From the NCBI GenBank assembly GCA_016463545.1, contig JAEMRC010000007.1, positions 1 through 35,611 on the forward strand: a stretch of 35,611 nucleotides of DNA. The letters are read 5' to 3'. Below the pieces are notes generated by a model. That model saw only the letters and a program-made list of their open reading frames with translations. It was not told the origin of the DNA and did no database searches. The DNA comes from Ilumatobacteraceae bacterium. Lineage in GTDB: Bacteria > Actinomycetota > Acidimicrobiia > Acidimicrobiales > Ilumatobacteraceae. The translations under genes and the position numbers were made by a program. Shown here in pieces: positions 26,175-35,611 of this stretch; within the stretch, counting starts at the first letter, position 1; each line of letters opens with the position of its first letter.

Positions 26175-26978
26175 ATGCAATACACCCAAATCACATACGA
26201 AACCCGCGGGGCGGTCGCAATCATCACACTCAATCGCCCTGATCGGCTTAATGCCTGGACCCCGACAATGTCTGCCGAACAAGCTCACGCGATTACTGCT
26301 GCAAATAGCGACCCTTCAATCGGCGCCATCATCATGACGGGAGCAGGGAGAGGGTATTGCGCTGGAGCCGACATGCAAGACACGTTCCAAAAACGACTAT
26401 CCGGCACAGATCCAGGTGACGACACGGCAGGTGGAATGGGTGGTCTGCCACGCGGTCTTGATTGGGTGCAATTGATTCGACAATGTAAACCAATTATCGC
26501 TGCCATCAACGGCCCTGCGATCGGTGTCGGACTCACAATGTCTTTACCTATGGACCAAATCATCGCCGAACCTCAGGCCAAACTAGGAACTGGTTTTATT
26601 AAAATGGGCCTTGTTCCAGAACTCGCAAGTACACGTTTGTTGGCAGCACGCGTCGGGCTTGGTCGAGCGTCAGATCTAGTCCTCTCTGGTCGAGTGATTA
26701 CCGGTGAACAAGCATTTGCTATCGGACTTGTCGATCAATTGTGTGAGCCCGGAAAAATACTCGAACACGCACTTGATGTCGCCAATAGTTATGCCGCAAA
26801 TCCAGATCTACAACTGTCGATGATTAAGTCTCTGCTGACAGAAAACCTTGTTGAATCAGATCTTACTGAAGTGCAACGAAGAGAAACCAGACTGCTCACT
26901 AAATGCTGGGAGTCAGACGAGCACAAAGAGGCAGTCGCCGCATTTCTCGAAAAGCGACCGGCTGTCTTTCGGCCATAA
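26175..26978 (+). CDS. Enoyl-CoA hydratase/isomerase family protein
   Basis: VAIITLNRPDRLNAWTPTM; IIMTGAGRGYCAGADMQD; AAINGPAIGVGLTMSLPMDQIIAEPQAKLGTGFIKMGLVPE. Confidence 0.92.
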   Translation: MQYTQITYETRGAVAIITLNRPDRLNAWTPTMSAEQAHAITAANSDPSIGAIIMTGAGRGYCAGADMQDTFQKRLSGTDPGDDTAGGMGGLPRGLDWVQLIRQCKPIIAAINGPAIGVGLTMSLPMDQIIAEPQAKLGTGFIKMGLVPELASTRLLAARVGLGRASDLVLSGRVITGEQAFAIGLVDQLCEPGKILEHALDVANSYAANPDLQLSMIKSLLTENLVESDLTEVQRRETRLLTKCWESDEHKEAVAAFLEKRPAVFRP

Positions 26979-26996
26979 AGTGATTAGCCGGCACGC

Positions 26997-27671
26997 ATGA
27001 CAAATCGCGGAGACACCATTCGTGCTCTTCTTGCACGCGCTAATCACATCACCACCCCCCAGCCAGAAGCCGAAACAGCATTAGCGTTGGCATCAAAGTT
27101 GATGCAGAAATATGGTTTTACTGAGCACGACTTCGACAGTGAACCTTCACAGCAAGATAACTCAGTTGTCGTACAAGAAGTTCGAGTGTTCGGCAAATAC
27201 CGGGTGCAGCGACAGGGCCTTCTGTATGCAATTGCACTCAAACACTCCTGCACGGGTTACCGCAGCGAGGATGAAATAGATACATGCATTCTCGTCTTGT
27301 ATGGACGCGAAGCAGACATCTTTGCGGCACGCACGCTTTTTGCCGCAGCCGACATCTTGGGGACGCGACTATTACCGCGGGGTGATCGCTCATGGCGCAT
27401 CTCATGGTGGAAAGGTTTTCGTGTTGGTGTTGAAGATGCACTCGCGACAATGCGCACAGAGTTCATCTCTGAGACTGCTGGTGCTGGTCTCGTGCTAGCG
27501 GATCGCATGACCCGCGCTAACAATGAGATGCGAGCACAAGTGCCACGTCTTGTCACGCGATATCACTCTGCAGGCAAAGGAAAGGCATATTCCTCTGGAC
27601 AACGTGCCGGACGAGGATTTGGATCCCCCGGACGATCATTTGACACTGGTATTCGAGGTGAGATCGGATGA
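26997..27671 (+). CDS. DUF2786-domain protein
   Basis: IRALLARANHITTPQPEAETALALASKLMQKYGFTEHDF is a DUF2786-like pattern. Confidence 0.7.
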   Translation: MTNRGDTIRALLARANHITTPQPEAETALALASKLMQKYGFTEHDFDSEPSQQDNSVVVQEVRVFGKYRVQRQGLLYAIALKHSCTGYRSEDEIDTCILVLYGREADIFAARTLFAAADILGTRLLPRGDRSWRISWWKGFRVGVEDALATMRTEFISETAGAGLVLADRMTRANNEMRAQVPRLVTRYHSAGKGKAYSSGQRAGRGFGSPGRSFDTGIRGEIG

Positions 27672-28147
27672 CCGAGATTGAGCAATACATTCAAGATGTC
27701 CGCAATAATGTTGACAACTTTGGCGGCTGTTCCCCTGAGCAAGCTCTGGTCTATTCCTGCGAAGCCGTAACAGAAACTGTGCTCGGCGTACGCAAGATAG
27801 CTCGTTGCGAAACTGATGAGTTCATCAATTCAATCTGCATGAACGAAAACATCGAAACACCCACAGTGAATATCACGCCATCTCGAAGCCCAAATGTTGC
27901 AGTTGCCAATATTCAAGAACACTCGGTCTGTCTACACCGTGCACGCTCCTCGGTACCAACTATTTTACATGAGATTGCTCATCTCATTGTTGGCCTCGAT
28001 CAGCATGGCGTGTTATTTCGAGATGAATTAATTCGACTGACACGCAAATACATTGGCGTTGAATATTCGTCCTTGCTTTTTCATCTCATGTCAGGAACTG
28101 GTCTTGAGATGTCTCCGTGGCAAGCAAGTTCACGACAGATCTACTAG
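27668..28147 (+). CDS. Putative zinc metallohydrolase with HExxH, coupled to the DUF2786 gene
   Basis: VPTILHEIAHLIVGLDQHGVLFRDELIRLTRKYIG (HEIAH); ATGA overlap. Confidence 0.7.
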   Translation: MTEIEQYIQDVRNNVDNFGGCSPEQALVYSCEAVTETVLGVRKIARCETDEFINSICMNENIETPTVNITPSRSPNVAVANIQEHSVCLHRARSSVPTILHEIAHLIVGLDQHGVLFRDELIRLTRKYIGVEYSSLLFHLMSGTGLEMSPWQASSRQIY

Positions 28148-28155
28148 CGAGTGTC

Positions 28156-28698
28156 CTACGTTGCTGACCCTGGTTCATTGCGCGACTCATCAATTGCCAG
28201 AGCGCAGAGTGTCTCCACATGCTCGATGTCAAGCCCGACCTGCTGTCCTATATGCACAGACCAGATCAGCGACTGAATATTTGCTTCAAAGTCCGCCCTA
28301 GAGCGCGAGTCTGTGCGCGCTGCCTGTCGATTCTGACTCACCATTACAAAAGTTGAGAGAAAGATTGCTTCAAGACTGACAAGCATCGTCAGCAGACCAA
28401 ACGGATACTTGTCAAACTTTAATGATGCACCGACTGCTCCCACATTAAGAGACACCCAGATTGCAAACCACACCACGTGGATATACACAAAGTTCAGTGA
28501 GCCCGCAAAACTTGTTATTTTGTCTGCAGCTTTATCTTCTGCCTTACGGGTGGATTGCCATCTCTTATGCTCAGGAACTATTTTCCAGTGGGCGAGATTC
28601 GATAGTTTCCCATCAATTTTTCCGTCAAGCTTGTCAATAATTGCGCACGCTGCACAACCATTGTGCAACATCTCACCAGAACTCTTGTCTGTGCTCAT
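28156..28698 (-). CDS. DUF1003-like membrane protein
   Basis: DKITSFAGSLNFVYIHVVWFAIWVSLNVG...FDKYPFGLLTMLVSLEAIFLSTFVMVSQNRQ. Confidence 0.85.
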   Translation of the reverse strand: MSTDKSSGEMLHNGCAACAIIDKLDGKIDGKLSNLAHWKIVPEHKRWQSTRKAEDKAADKITSFAGSLNFVYIHVVWFAIWVSLNVGAVGASLKFDKYPFGLLTMLVSLEAIFLSTFVMVSQNRQAARTDSRSRADFEANIQSLIWSVHIGQQVGLDIEHVETLCALAIDESRNEPGSAT

Positions 28699-28724
28699 TA
28701 CTAGAGACTATGACAACCTTTTCC

Positions 28725-30941
28725 TTATGATTGGTATCTCTGCTCGGTGACAACGACTGACTGCGGGAGTGCTTGAGGATCACCCGAAAACTGGGCAATT
28801 TCTATGTTCCAACTCCCGCTTTCAAGTAGCCAATCATGCGAGTTCACATCACGGATAGCCAAACTGCGCAGCGGCACTTGCACCACAACCGTTTGCGTCT
28901 GTCCGGCGGTCAGATCAACTCGTCCAAACCCCACTAAGCGACGGCGTGGTCTCTCAATCTTTGAGCCTGATAGACCTGCATATATCTGCACCACGGTGGC
29001 TCCACTCACAGCACCGGTATTGGTGACATCAACTGTTACCGCTATCGCATCGCCGTCTGCCTTGAGATCGGCATTCGAGTAAGAAAAACTTGTATACGAC
29101 AGTCCAAATCCAAATGGATACGTTGCCCGACGATTATTTTTATCAAGTAGCCATTGCCCATGAAAGTACTCATACGTGATCTCTCTAGCATCGCGATCAA
29201 AAAATACAAGATCATCTTCTTGTTCTGGAATCACAAACGGCAAACATGCACTCGGATTAATAGCACCGGTCAAGATGTCTGCCAAGGCGTGTCCACCCTG
29301 CATACCGCAGTACCACGACACCACAACAGCAGCAACGTCATCATGCCATTCATCAATCAGCACAGCAGACCCACAGACAAGCACAACAATTGTTCGCGGC
29401 TGAACCTTGGCAATAGCCCGAATTAGTTCGACATCTTTAGGTGCAAGTCGCAATGACGCGCGATCACCACCAACTGCAAAATTGACATCTCGCTCAATAT
29501 CTTTCATCACCGATGGAAGAGCCCACTCTTGTTGGGCCTTAAACACGGTGAATTCTTCAACAAGCACTGGATCGTCAGTTTTGGGAATATGTGATGCCAA
29601 GTGAGTGGTGTCACTACTCGTACCAATAAATTCACCTTCGTCTGCTTTGGTATAGCCAACAATAACAATGGCAATCTCGCTCGCTGCCGCTTGCGCTACC
29701 GCTTGGTGCATATCGGCCGCGTCGTCGTACGACACATCAACACCAGCAAGTGCATTTTGAATCCCGGCGAGTGCGCTCACAACTTCAGGTGCCATCACGT
29801 CACTTGAACCTCCATCACCAAGATTTCTCTTGCGCGCTAGTTCACCGATGACGGCCACACGAGTGAGCGATGCTCGCTGCAGAGGGAGAACGGCGACACC
29901 ATCAACTAATTCATTGCGTAGCAACACCATTGATTTCTGAGCCACCTCACGGGCTAATGCCCGGTGGGAAGGTTGCGCCAGTACATCTGCGGGTTGGGTT
30001 GGCATCTCACCAACTCCAAATCGCAACATCGTTGACAATGTATGTTCTACGGCGCGATCAACAACATCCATTGACAGTTCTCCAGACGCAACTGCCTCCA
30101 CTATCGGAGCATGTCGCATCATTCGATACGGCATCTCAACGTCAAGGCCTGCTCGCACCGATTTCACACCATCGCGCAGTCCAAAGATCCAGTCCGAAAC
30201 AACAAATCCATCAAAGTCCCATTCGTCTCGCAAGATGTCTGTCAACAACGCTTCGTTGTCCCCGCAAAAATCGCCATTAACAGAGTTGTATGCACTCATT
30301 ACGCACGCCACGCCTTCGTCAATGATGCGCTTAAAGTGCGGCAAATAGACTTCGTGCAATGTTCGTTCATCAACTGTTACATCAACGCGAAAACGAGCGT
30401 TTTCCATACTGTTAAGTGCAAAATGTTTGACCGTGGCCATCACATGTCGTTGTGCGCCACGTGTGAGCGCAGCACCCATCTCGCCTACATGGTGAGGGTC
30501 TTCGCCATATGTCTCTTGTGCTCTTCCCCATGCTGGGTGCCGAAGAAGGTTGACGCAAACACCTCCGTATAACGTGGCGCCGACGGCACGTAATTCTTGT
30601 CCGATCACATCACCGATTCGTTCTTCAAGATCAATATCAAAACTTGCGCCGCGCGCCATCGAAACCGGAAACGCAGTTGCTGGTCCAATCACTACACCAC
30701 GAGGGCCATCACTAAAATGAAATCCGGGGATTCCTAACCGCGGGATCCTGCATGCCGGAAATGTCCTTTGGTGATAGCCGCCCTTTGACATATCTTTGAT
30801 GCCCTCCCAAAATGGTGAGCCGCCATCAAGACAATGCAACCGTTCTTCTTGCGTCATCTGGGCAATCAGTACACGTGCCTGTTCATGATGATCAGACCCG
30901 TCACGCACTTTTTTCAGCGCCTTTGCGTATTCAGTTGTCAT
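28725..30941 (-). CDS. Glycoside hydrolase family 3 (beta-glucosidase-like)
   Basis: FHFSDGPRGVVIGPATAFPVSMARGASFD; GFVVSDWIFGLRD (catalytic Asp region); C-terminal fibronectin-like domain. Confidence 0.9.
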   Translation of the reverse strand: MTTEYAKALKKVRDGSDHHEQARVLIAQMTQEERLHCLDGGSPFWEGIKDMSKGGYHQRTFPACRIPRLGIPGFHFSDGPRGVVIGPATAFPVSMARGASFDIDLEERIGDVIGQELRAVGATLYGGVCVNLLRHPAWGRAQETYGEDPHHVGEMGAALTRGAQRHVMATVKHFALNSMENARFRVDVTVDERTLHEVYLPHFKRIIDEGVACVMSAYNSVNGDFCGDNEALLTDILRDEWDFDGFVVSDWIFGLRDGVKSVRAGLDVEMPYRMMRHAPIVEAVASGELSMDVVDRAVEHTLSTMLRFGVGEMPTQPADVLAQPSHRALAREVAQKSMVLLRNELVDGVAVLPLQRASLTRVAVIGELARKRNLGDGGSSDVMAPEVVSALAGIQNALAGVDVSYDDAADMHQAVAQAAASEIAIVIVGYTKADEGEFIGTSSDTTHLASHIPKTDDPVLVEEFTVFKAQQEWALPSVMKDIERDVNFAVGGDRASLRLAPKDVELIRAIAKVQPRTIVVLVCGSAVLIDEWHDDVAAVVVSWYCGMQGGHALADILTGAINPSACLPFVIPEQEDDLVFFDRDAREITYEYFHGQWLLDKNNRRATYPFGFGLSYTSFSYSNADLKADGDAIAVTVDVTNTGAVSGATVVQIYAGLSGSKIERPRRRLVGFGRVDLTAGQTQTVVVQVPLRSLAIRDVNSHDWLLESGSWNIEIAQFSGDPQALPQSVVVTEQRYQS

Positions 30942-30965
30942 TGAATTCCCCCCGGGTAATGACCT

Positions 30966-32411
30966 TTACAATACTCCCGGAGGAAGGCGACCGGTCAGTC
31001 CGCCATCGACGAGAACACCGGTCATTGTTCTGTCAGCATGCTGCATGCGCCATTGCAGCATCGCCTGTGTATTGCGCAACACAACGGAGTTGTCTTGCAT
31101 CGCTGTTCTCCATGTCGGGTCTGTTGCAAGATCAAAACACAGCCATGATCCGTCACCAAATTGCACATAGGCAACATCTTGCGAACGCCGCACAACCAAA
31201 TTAGATTTCTCTAAACGCCTGTCCCACGGCCATGCAAACTCGCCCATCGGAATCAAAGAACCACGCCAGTCAAACTCCCATGATGCAGCATCGCGCCACC
31301 AACGCGGTTTCTCTGCCTTTAAAAATGGCGTCAACGGGAGTCCGTCACATTGCAAAGGAATTTCCACCCCTATGGCATCACATACGGTCGGAACAATGTC
31401 AATATTTTCGGTGAACTCACTCACCACTGTTCCGTGGCCTTCTGGACTCAACGGATCTCGCACAATTCCAACAATGTGGTAACTCGATTCCCAGTATCCG
31501 ACTTTTTCTTTCAGGCCATGATCACCCAACTGTTCGCCGTGATCTGCAGTCACAATGATTAACGTGTTTTCCCACATCCCACGTTGCTTCAAGGCCTGCC
31601 ATACGCGACCTAACTGCGCATCAACTTCAGAAATCATTCCATAATATTGCGCACGCATATGCCGTATGCCAGCCTCATCGTTTGGTGCTGCAGTTGACGC
31701 CAAAGTCAATAGCACGTCATGAAACGGATGACGATCTGGGGCAGCACTAATCGGCATCGGCACATCCTCGGGTGCATACATCGTCGCAAACTCACCCGCA
31801 GCGGCATACGGACTATGTGGTCGCAAATAACTTGCGTGTGCAAACCACGGACCGTCTTGTTGATCGAGCCACTCCAACAAATGATTTGTTAAAAATGTTG
31901 AAGCACTGAACTCTGCTGGTCGCTCAGACTCACTTAACAACACAGCAATATCATCATCACTCACGTCGTATCCATTGTCACGTAGCCATGCAATCCATGG
32001 CTCATGTCCTGCTATCAAATTTAATTTGCAATCAAAGCCGGCTAACACGCCTTCGTAACTTTGCAATCGCGGATCATTGCGATCCTCGACAAGTCGCGGG
32101 TCGATTGCTTGATCGGTATATCCAAAAAGTACAGGTTCATAACCTGCCCTTCCGGCAATGCGCGCGATGTTGTCAAAACGGTCATCAAGCGGTGTGCCAT
32201 TAGCGACGACACGATGATTCATCTGATACATGCCGGTATAGAGCGAGGCTCGCCCTGGACTGCATGGTGCAGCCTGGCTGTAGTGAGCACCCAATCGCAC
32301 ACCTTGTGATGCAAGTGCGTCTAAATGTGGAGTTTGCACAATCGGATGACCCGCGCACGACAGTGAGTCCCCCCGAAACTGATCAAGCGTGATGAACAAC
32401 ACATTCATCAT
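30966..32411 (-). CDS. Sulfatase family protein, Cys-type formylglycine site
   Basis: MNVLFITLDQFRGDSLSCAGHPIVQTPHLDALASQGV; CSPGR in AAPCSPGRASLYTG; TLIIVTADHGEQLGDHGLKEK. Confidence 0.92.
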   Translation of the reverse strand: MMNVLFITLDQFRGDSLSCAGHPIVQTPHLDALASQGVRLGAHYSQAAPCSPGRASLYTGMYQMNHRVVANGTPLDDRFDNIARIAGRAGYEPVLFGYTDQAIDPRLVEDRNDPRLQSYEGVLAGFDCKLNLIAGHEPWIAWLRDNGYDVSDDDIAVLLSESERPAEFSASTFLTNHLLEWLDQQDGPWFAHASYLRPHSPYAAAGEFATMYAPEDVPMPISAAPDRHPFHDVLLTLASTAAPNDEAGIRHMRAQYYGMISEVDAQLGRVWQALKQRGMWENTLIIVTADHGEQLGDHGLKEKVGYWESSYHIVGIVRDPLSPEGHGTVVSEFTENIDIVPTVCDAIGVEIPLQCDGLPLTPFLKAEKPRWWRDAASWEFDWRGSLIPMGEFAWPWDRRLEKSNLVVRRSQDVAYVQFGDGSWLCFDLATDPTWRTAMQDNSVVLRNTQAMLQWRMQHADRTMTGVLVDGGLTGRLPPGVL

Positions 32412-33223
32412 GGGGCTACCTCCGCGGTGTCTTGAGAAAGAAAAGAAAAAATATCTGGCATTGCAGTCCTGTCTTGCACCATAAACATATGACCACCTTC
32501 GTAAACATGCAAAGTTGCATTCGGAACCAATGACGCAATCGCTTCGCTGTTTACAAGTGGTGCGATTCCGTCAAATCTCCCGGCCGCCACAAATGTTGGG
32601 GCAGTCACACCTGCTAGTCGCTCACCAACATCATGCTCTGATCGCGCCCGAAGCTGCTCGCGCTCCCCACGGATTTGCTCTTGCGAAAGTGAATCACTTC
32701 TGCGACTGGCGATGTCTGCCACAAGTGCCGCATCGGCTGGATGTTGTTGCAGCCAATCTGAGGTGAATCGGGTATCAAGCAATGGCAAATAGATAGTGGC
32801 GCGATCTGGTGGCGATAATTCTGCCAACTCATGCAACGGATACGAAGCCCCCAATCGACCACCTGGCGATGTGCACAGCAGCGCTAACTTTTGCACTCGT
32901 TCGGGCCATGTCACAGCAAACTCTTGCGCCACCATGCCCCCAAAACTAATACCAACCACCAAGCAAGAATCCCAGCCCAACTCATCAAGCACTCTCGCGC
33001 CATCTAACGCATACTCGGCCATCGTGTACGGCCCAACCGGAACACCAGAGCGCCCGAGTCCTCGTTGATCGTGCACAACAACAGTGAAGTGTTTTGCAAA
33101 AACGCCAATCAGTAGCGCCGATTTATCCACAGTTGCGCCTGAACCATTGAACAACAACATCCGTGGCCCGTCACCATGAACTTCGTAGTAGATGCGATGA
33201 TCACCATGCATAAGTTGTGGCAT
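32408..33223 (-). CDS. Alpha/beta hydrolase family protein
   Basis: LLFNGSGATVDKSALLIGVFAKHFTVVVHDQRGLGRS; nucleophile elbow VVGISFGGMVAQEFAV. ATGA overlap with the sulfatase gene. Confidence 0.9.
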   Translation of the reverse strand: MPQLMHGDHRIYYEVHGDGPRMLLFNGSGATVDKSALLIGVFAKHFTVVVHDQRGLGRSGVPVGPYTMAEYALDGARVLDELGWDSCLVVGISFGGMVAQEFAVTWPERVQKLALLCTSPGGRLGASYPLHELAELSPPDRATIYLPLLDTRFTSDWLQQHPADAALVADIASRRSDSLSQEQIRGEREQLRARSEHDVGERLAGVTAPTFVAAGRFDGIAPLVNSEAIASLVPNATLHVYEGGHMFMVQDRTAMPDIFSFLSQDTAEVAP

Positions 33224-33335
33224 ATCAGTAGTGTGTCACGCCACAGCAAACTCTGGGAAATACTCCGTTTTATTTCTCGTGCATCGGGTATCCACCATCC
33301 GTGGCAACGAACTTGGCATCATCGTGTGGGTGGGA

Positions 33336-33977
33336 ATGGCTTTCAACGGAGCGGTGTGGGACACCATTGTCAGCGACGTTAAGAAATCCCTCACCACACT
33401 TCCTGAGCAGATTGATCTTCTTTCATGGCAACCCGTCTCATTGCGTGGACTCGACATCGCATGGGTCGGAATGCATGTTCCAGCAATTGATACCAAGGGT
33501 CGGCCATGGGTCTGGGAAGTTGTGACTCCAGAACAATTCTGCGAGACAACAATTTTGCATGACGATCCGATGGTTTTGTCCGTCGCTCAAGACACAGTCA
33601 TCATTGATGTGCGACATGCTGACCACTCCGGTCCCATTGTGCGAATGCAGGTGCCCGTCAATCAGACACCTGATCTCCTGGAACTAGATGCCAATACTCT
33701 GCCCGGACACCCTTGGCAATTCAGTCTGCAGACTGGCTGGACAGCGCACGCTTTAGGAACTGCGGCCCAGGTGTGGATTGACCGAGAAGTGGGTTGCCAT
33801 GCCAAACTCGACACCCATGAGCCCAGTCTTGACAGCATTGATCGCTACCAATTAAGCCCATCAATCTCTATTGAGTCTGCAGCCTTCGATCGATTGCTTA
33901 CACTCGCACCAGATGATGCTGCTGCCGTTACTTCTGCCTTGGGGTCAATCCATGAGGCCCTCGAGCCATTTCGCTAG
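33336..33977 (+). CDS. Hypothetical protein
   Basis: Open frame from ATG 33336 (MAFNGAVWDTIVSDVKKSLTTLPEQIDLLSWQ...); no family recognised. Upstream starts remain possible. Confidence 0.6.
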   Translation: MAFNGAVWDTIVSDVKKSLTTLPEQIDLLSWQPVSLRGLDIAWVGMHVPAIDTKGRPWVWEVVTPEQFCETTILHDDPMVLSVAQDTVIIDVRHADHSGPIVRMQVPVNQTPDLLELDANTLPGHPWQFSLQTGWTAHALGTAAQVWIDREVGCHAKLDTHEPSLDSIDRYQLSPSISIESAAFDRLLTLAPDDAAAVTSALGSIHEALEPFR

Positions 33978-34004
33978 ACCCCGTATTACTTCCGGGACTC
34001 CGAG

Positions 34005-35519
34005 ATGAGAACGACTTACGCTGTTTCATTTACAACAGAGCCGTGTTCTCAACAACAACGAATCACAGTCATCGATATTGTCTCTGATTGGTTACTTGAT
34101 AATTTTCCGAGCGACAAAAGACCTGCCGGAACATTTGTGCGCACACGCGAAGGAACAGACGATCCCGTGTTCCGATTGTCAATCGACGAGAGTCCCCCTG
34201 GTGGTAGTCATACAAGATCATTCACTGTCACCATTGTGTACATCAATGGTTCGCTCACCTTTGATCTTCGAAGTGTCCTCATCCCTACAAGCAATCGAAT
34301 TGCCCCGTCACGATCAACTGATCTTCCGCAGGCACTCATTGTGCAACTCGTCGCTCGCGTGCTTCAAGAAGTCACGGTCTACGATGCCAATCATCAGCTC
34401 ACTGTTCGATCGTCAATCGCCACAACATCACTGCAAGGAAACACCTTCGGTGCATTCGTCGATGCCCCGAGTCGACGCCTCCCCGTACTTGTAGAAGTTA
34501 CAGATTACGAACGTGCCTCGGCTCCGCTTTTTCGAGATGGTGCTGGACCACTTTCAGGTTTGGCTCACATCGTGATTCTCAACACCCCAGAAGCTCTCAG
34601 AGGATTCAACGAACTCACTGGTGACACTATTCTTGGACCCGGAACCATACGCGTCTACTGGGCCGGCAGGGCTGATCCATTCACGCTGTTGCTGAGAGAA
34701 ACGACAAGTAATTCCTTCAAGCCAGAGCGTGATCGCTTAGTACGTGTTGTTATTGAAACTGGTGCATTGGCATTGGCATCACCACGCGTTCCGCCACCAC
34801 CGCGAGATGATTTCGAAGACTTTGAAGAATTTGAAGAAGACCTCGATCACGACACAACCGCTGATGCACTTACGAGTGTTCCATCCGAACTTTTTGCTGC
34901 ACAAAACGCCACTATCGACGAATATGAACGCAATATCGTTGATTTACAAGCCCAAATTGCTGATGCCGACAGAATGATTGGCGAACAACGAACCAAGCTC
35001 GAGAGAAAAAGTGGACAAGTTGATCAACTCATTTTAAGAAATGTTGACCTCGAGACAAGTGCGGGCACAACTGCAGGAATAAAAGCTGTCGCTTCAATGA
35101 AAGAAGCGCTCCGCCTTGCTCAAGAAAACTTTACCTTCTTAACTTTTCACGAAAATTCTCTCGAGTCCGGCGAGCAGCTTGAAGGCCCAGAGCCTATTGC
35201 AGTTCTTCAAGATCTCGGCCGCCTTAACGAAGTCGCTAGAGCGTGGATGAGCAAAGAGATTTCTGGCACCTCGTTTCAACTCGCATGTCGCAGTGTTGGT
35301 CTTGACTATGCCGCGCACGTATCTGATAACTCCCGCCAAAAGTATGAACAGGACTACGCCATCACATGGCACGGGCGAAGCGTGCTGGCTGAAGCACATA
35401 TCCGCCGAGGTAAAAAGGCTCATCTCTTTAGGATTCATATCTATCTTGACGACGACACTCAACAAGTGGTCGTCGCGTACATCGGGCGCCATTTACGCGG
35501 CAAACATAGTTCAAGTTAG
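34005..35519 (+). CDS. Hypothetical multi-domain protein with acidic linker, coiled coil and small C-terminal domain
   Basis: 504 aa. Acidic DDFEDFEEFEEDLDHD; coiled coil IDEYERNIVDLQAQIADADRMIGEQRTKLERKSGQVDQLILRNVDLE; C-terminus AHLFRIHIYLDDDTQQVVVAYIGRHLRG. Confidence 0.75.
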   Translation: MRTTYAVSFTTEPCSQQQRITVIDIVSDWLLDNFPSDKRPAGTFVRTREGTDDPVFRLSIDESPPGGSHTRSFTVTIVYINGSLTFDLRSVLIPTSNRIAPSRSTDLPQALIVQLVARVLQEVTVYDANHQLTVRSSIATTSLQGNTFGAFVDAPSRRLPVLVEVTDYERASAPLFRDGAGPLSGLAHIVILNTPEALRGFNELTGDTILGPGTIRVYWAGRADPFTLLLRETTSNSFKPERDRLVRVVIETGALALASPRVPPPPRDDFEDFEEFEEDLDHDTTADALTSVPSELFAAQNATIDEYERNIVDLQAQIADADRMIGEQRTKLERKSGQVDQLILRNVDLETSAGTTAGIKAVASMKEALRLAQENFTFLTFHENSLESGEQLEGPEPIAVLQDLGRLNEVARAWMSKEISGTSFQLACRSVGLDYAAHVSDNSRQKYEQDYAITWHGRSVLAEAHIRRGKKAHLFRIHIYLDDDTQQVVVAYIGRHLRGKHSSS

Positions 35520-35578
35520 AGCACGCTCTTTCGATGCCGCGTAATACCAGTCAGCGCTGAGTCTTTATAGTGGTCACC

Positions 35579-35611
35579 ATGACCTCACAAGTGTTCTCTC
35601 TGTCTGATCGT
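35579..35611 (+). CDS. Start of a further CDS running off the right edge (MTSQVFSLSDR...)
   Basis: TATAGT at 35566-35571, 7 nt, then ATG with an open frame to the window end; only 11 codons visible. Confidence 0.45.
   Translation, partial: MTSQVFSLSDR

Overview
The window looks like an actinobacterial chromosome segment, possibly Acidimicrobiia-like; the lineage is inferred from gene style only. It begins with a compact selenocysteine (Sec) cassette: selD on the minus strand (running off the left edge), divergent selA-selB, and tRNA-Sec(UCA) on the minus strand. Next comes a two-gene unit of a thioredoxin-fold fusion protein and a UGSC-type selenoprotein, whose ORF is split in the ORF track by an in-frame TGA at 5874-5876 followed by a SECIS-like hairpin. 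The middle of the window is a catabolic region: a BVMO-like flavoprotein, DUF3237, acyl-CoA dehydrogenase, TetR and LLM oxidoreductase transcribed leftward, and dienelactone hydrolase, enoyl-CoA hydratase and LLM oxidoreductase transcribed rightward. The two arms are separated by a perfect 46-bp palindrome that appears to contain two mirror-image promoters. Further right are a coupled PhyH-dioxygenase/HD-domain pair resembling PhnY/PhnZ, an AhpD-like/beta-lactamase-fold pair, a DUF2786/HExxH pair, a GH3/sulfatase/hydrolase operon, and two uncharacterised genes near the right edge. Many start codons lie 6-7 nt after a TANNNT box, suggesting widespread leaderless transcription. No CRISPR array, rRNA or transposase was seen. 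All family calls come from motif recognition by eye; no searches were run.
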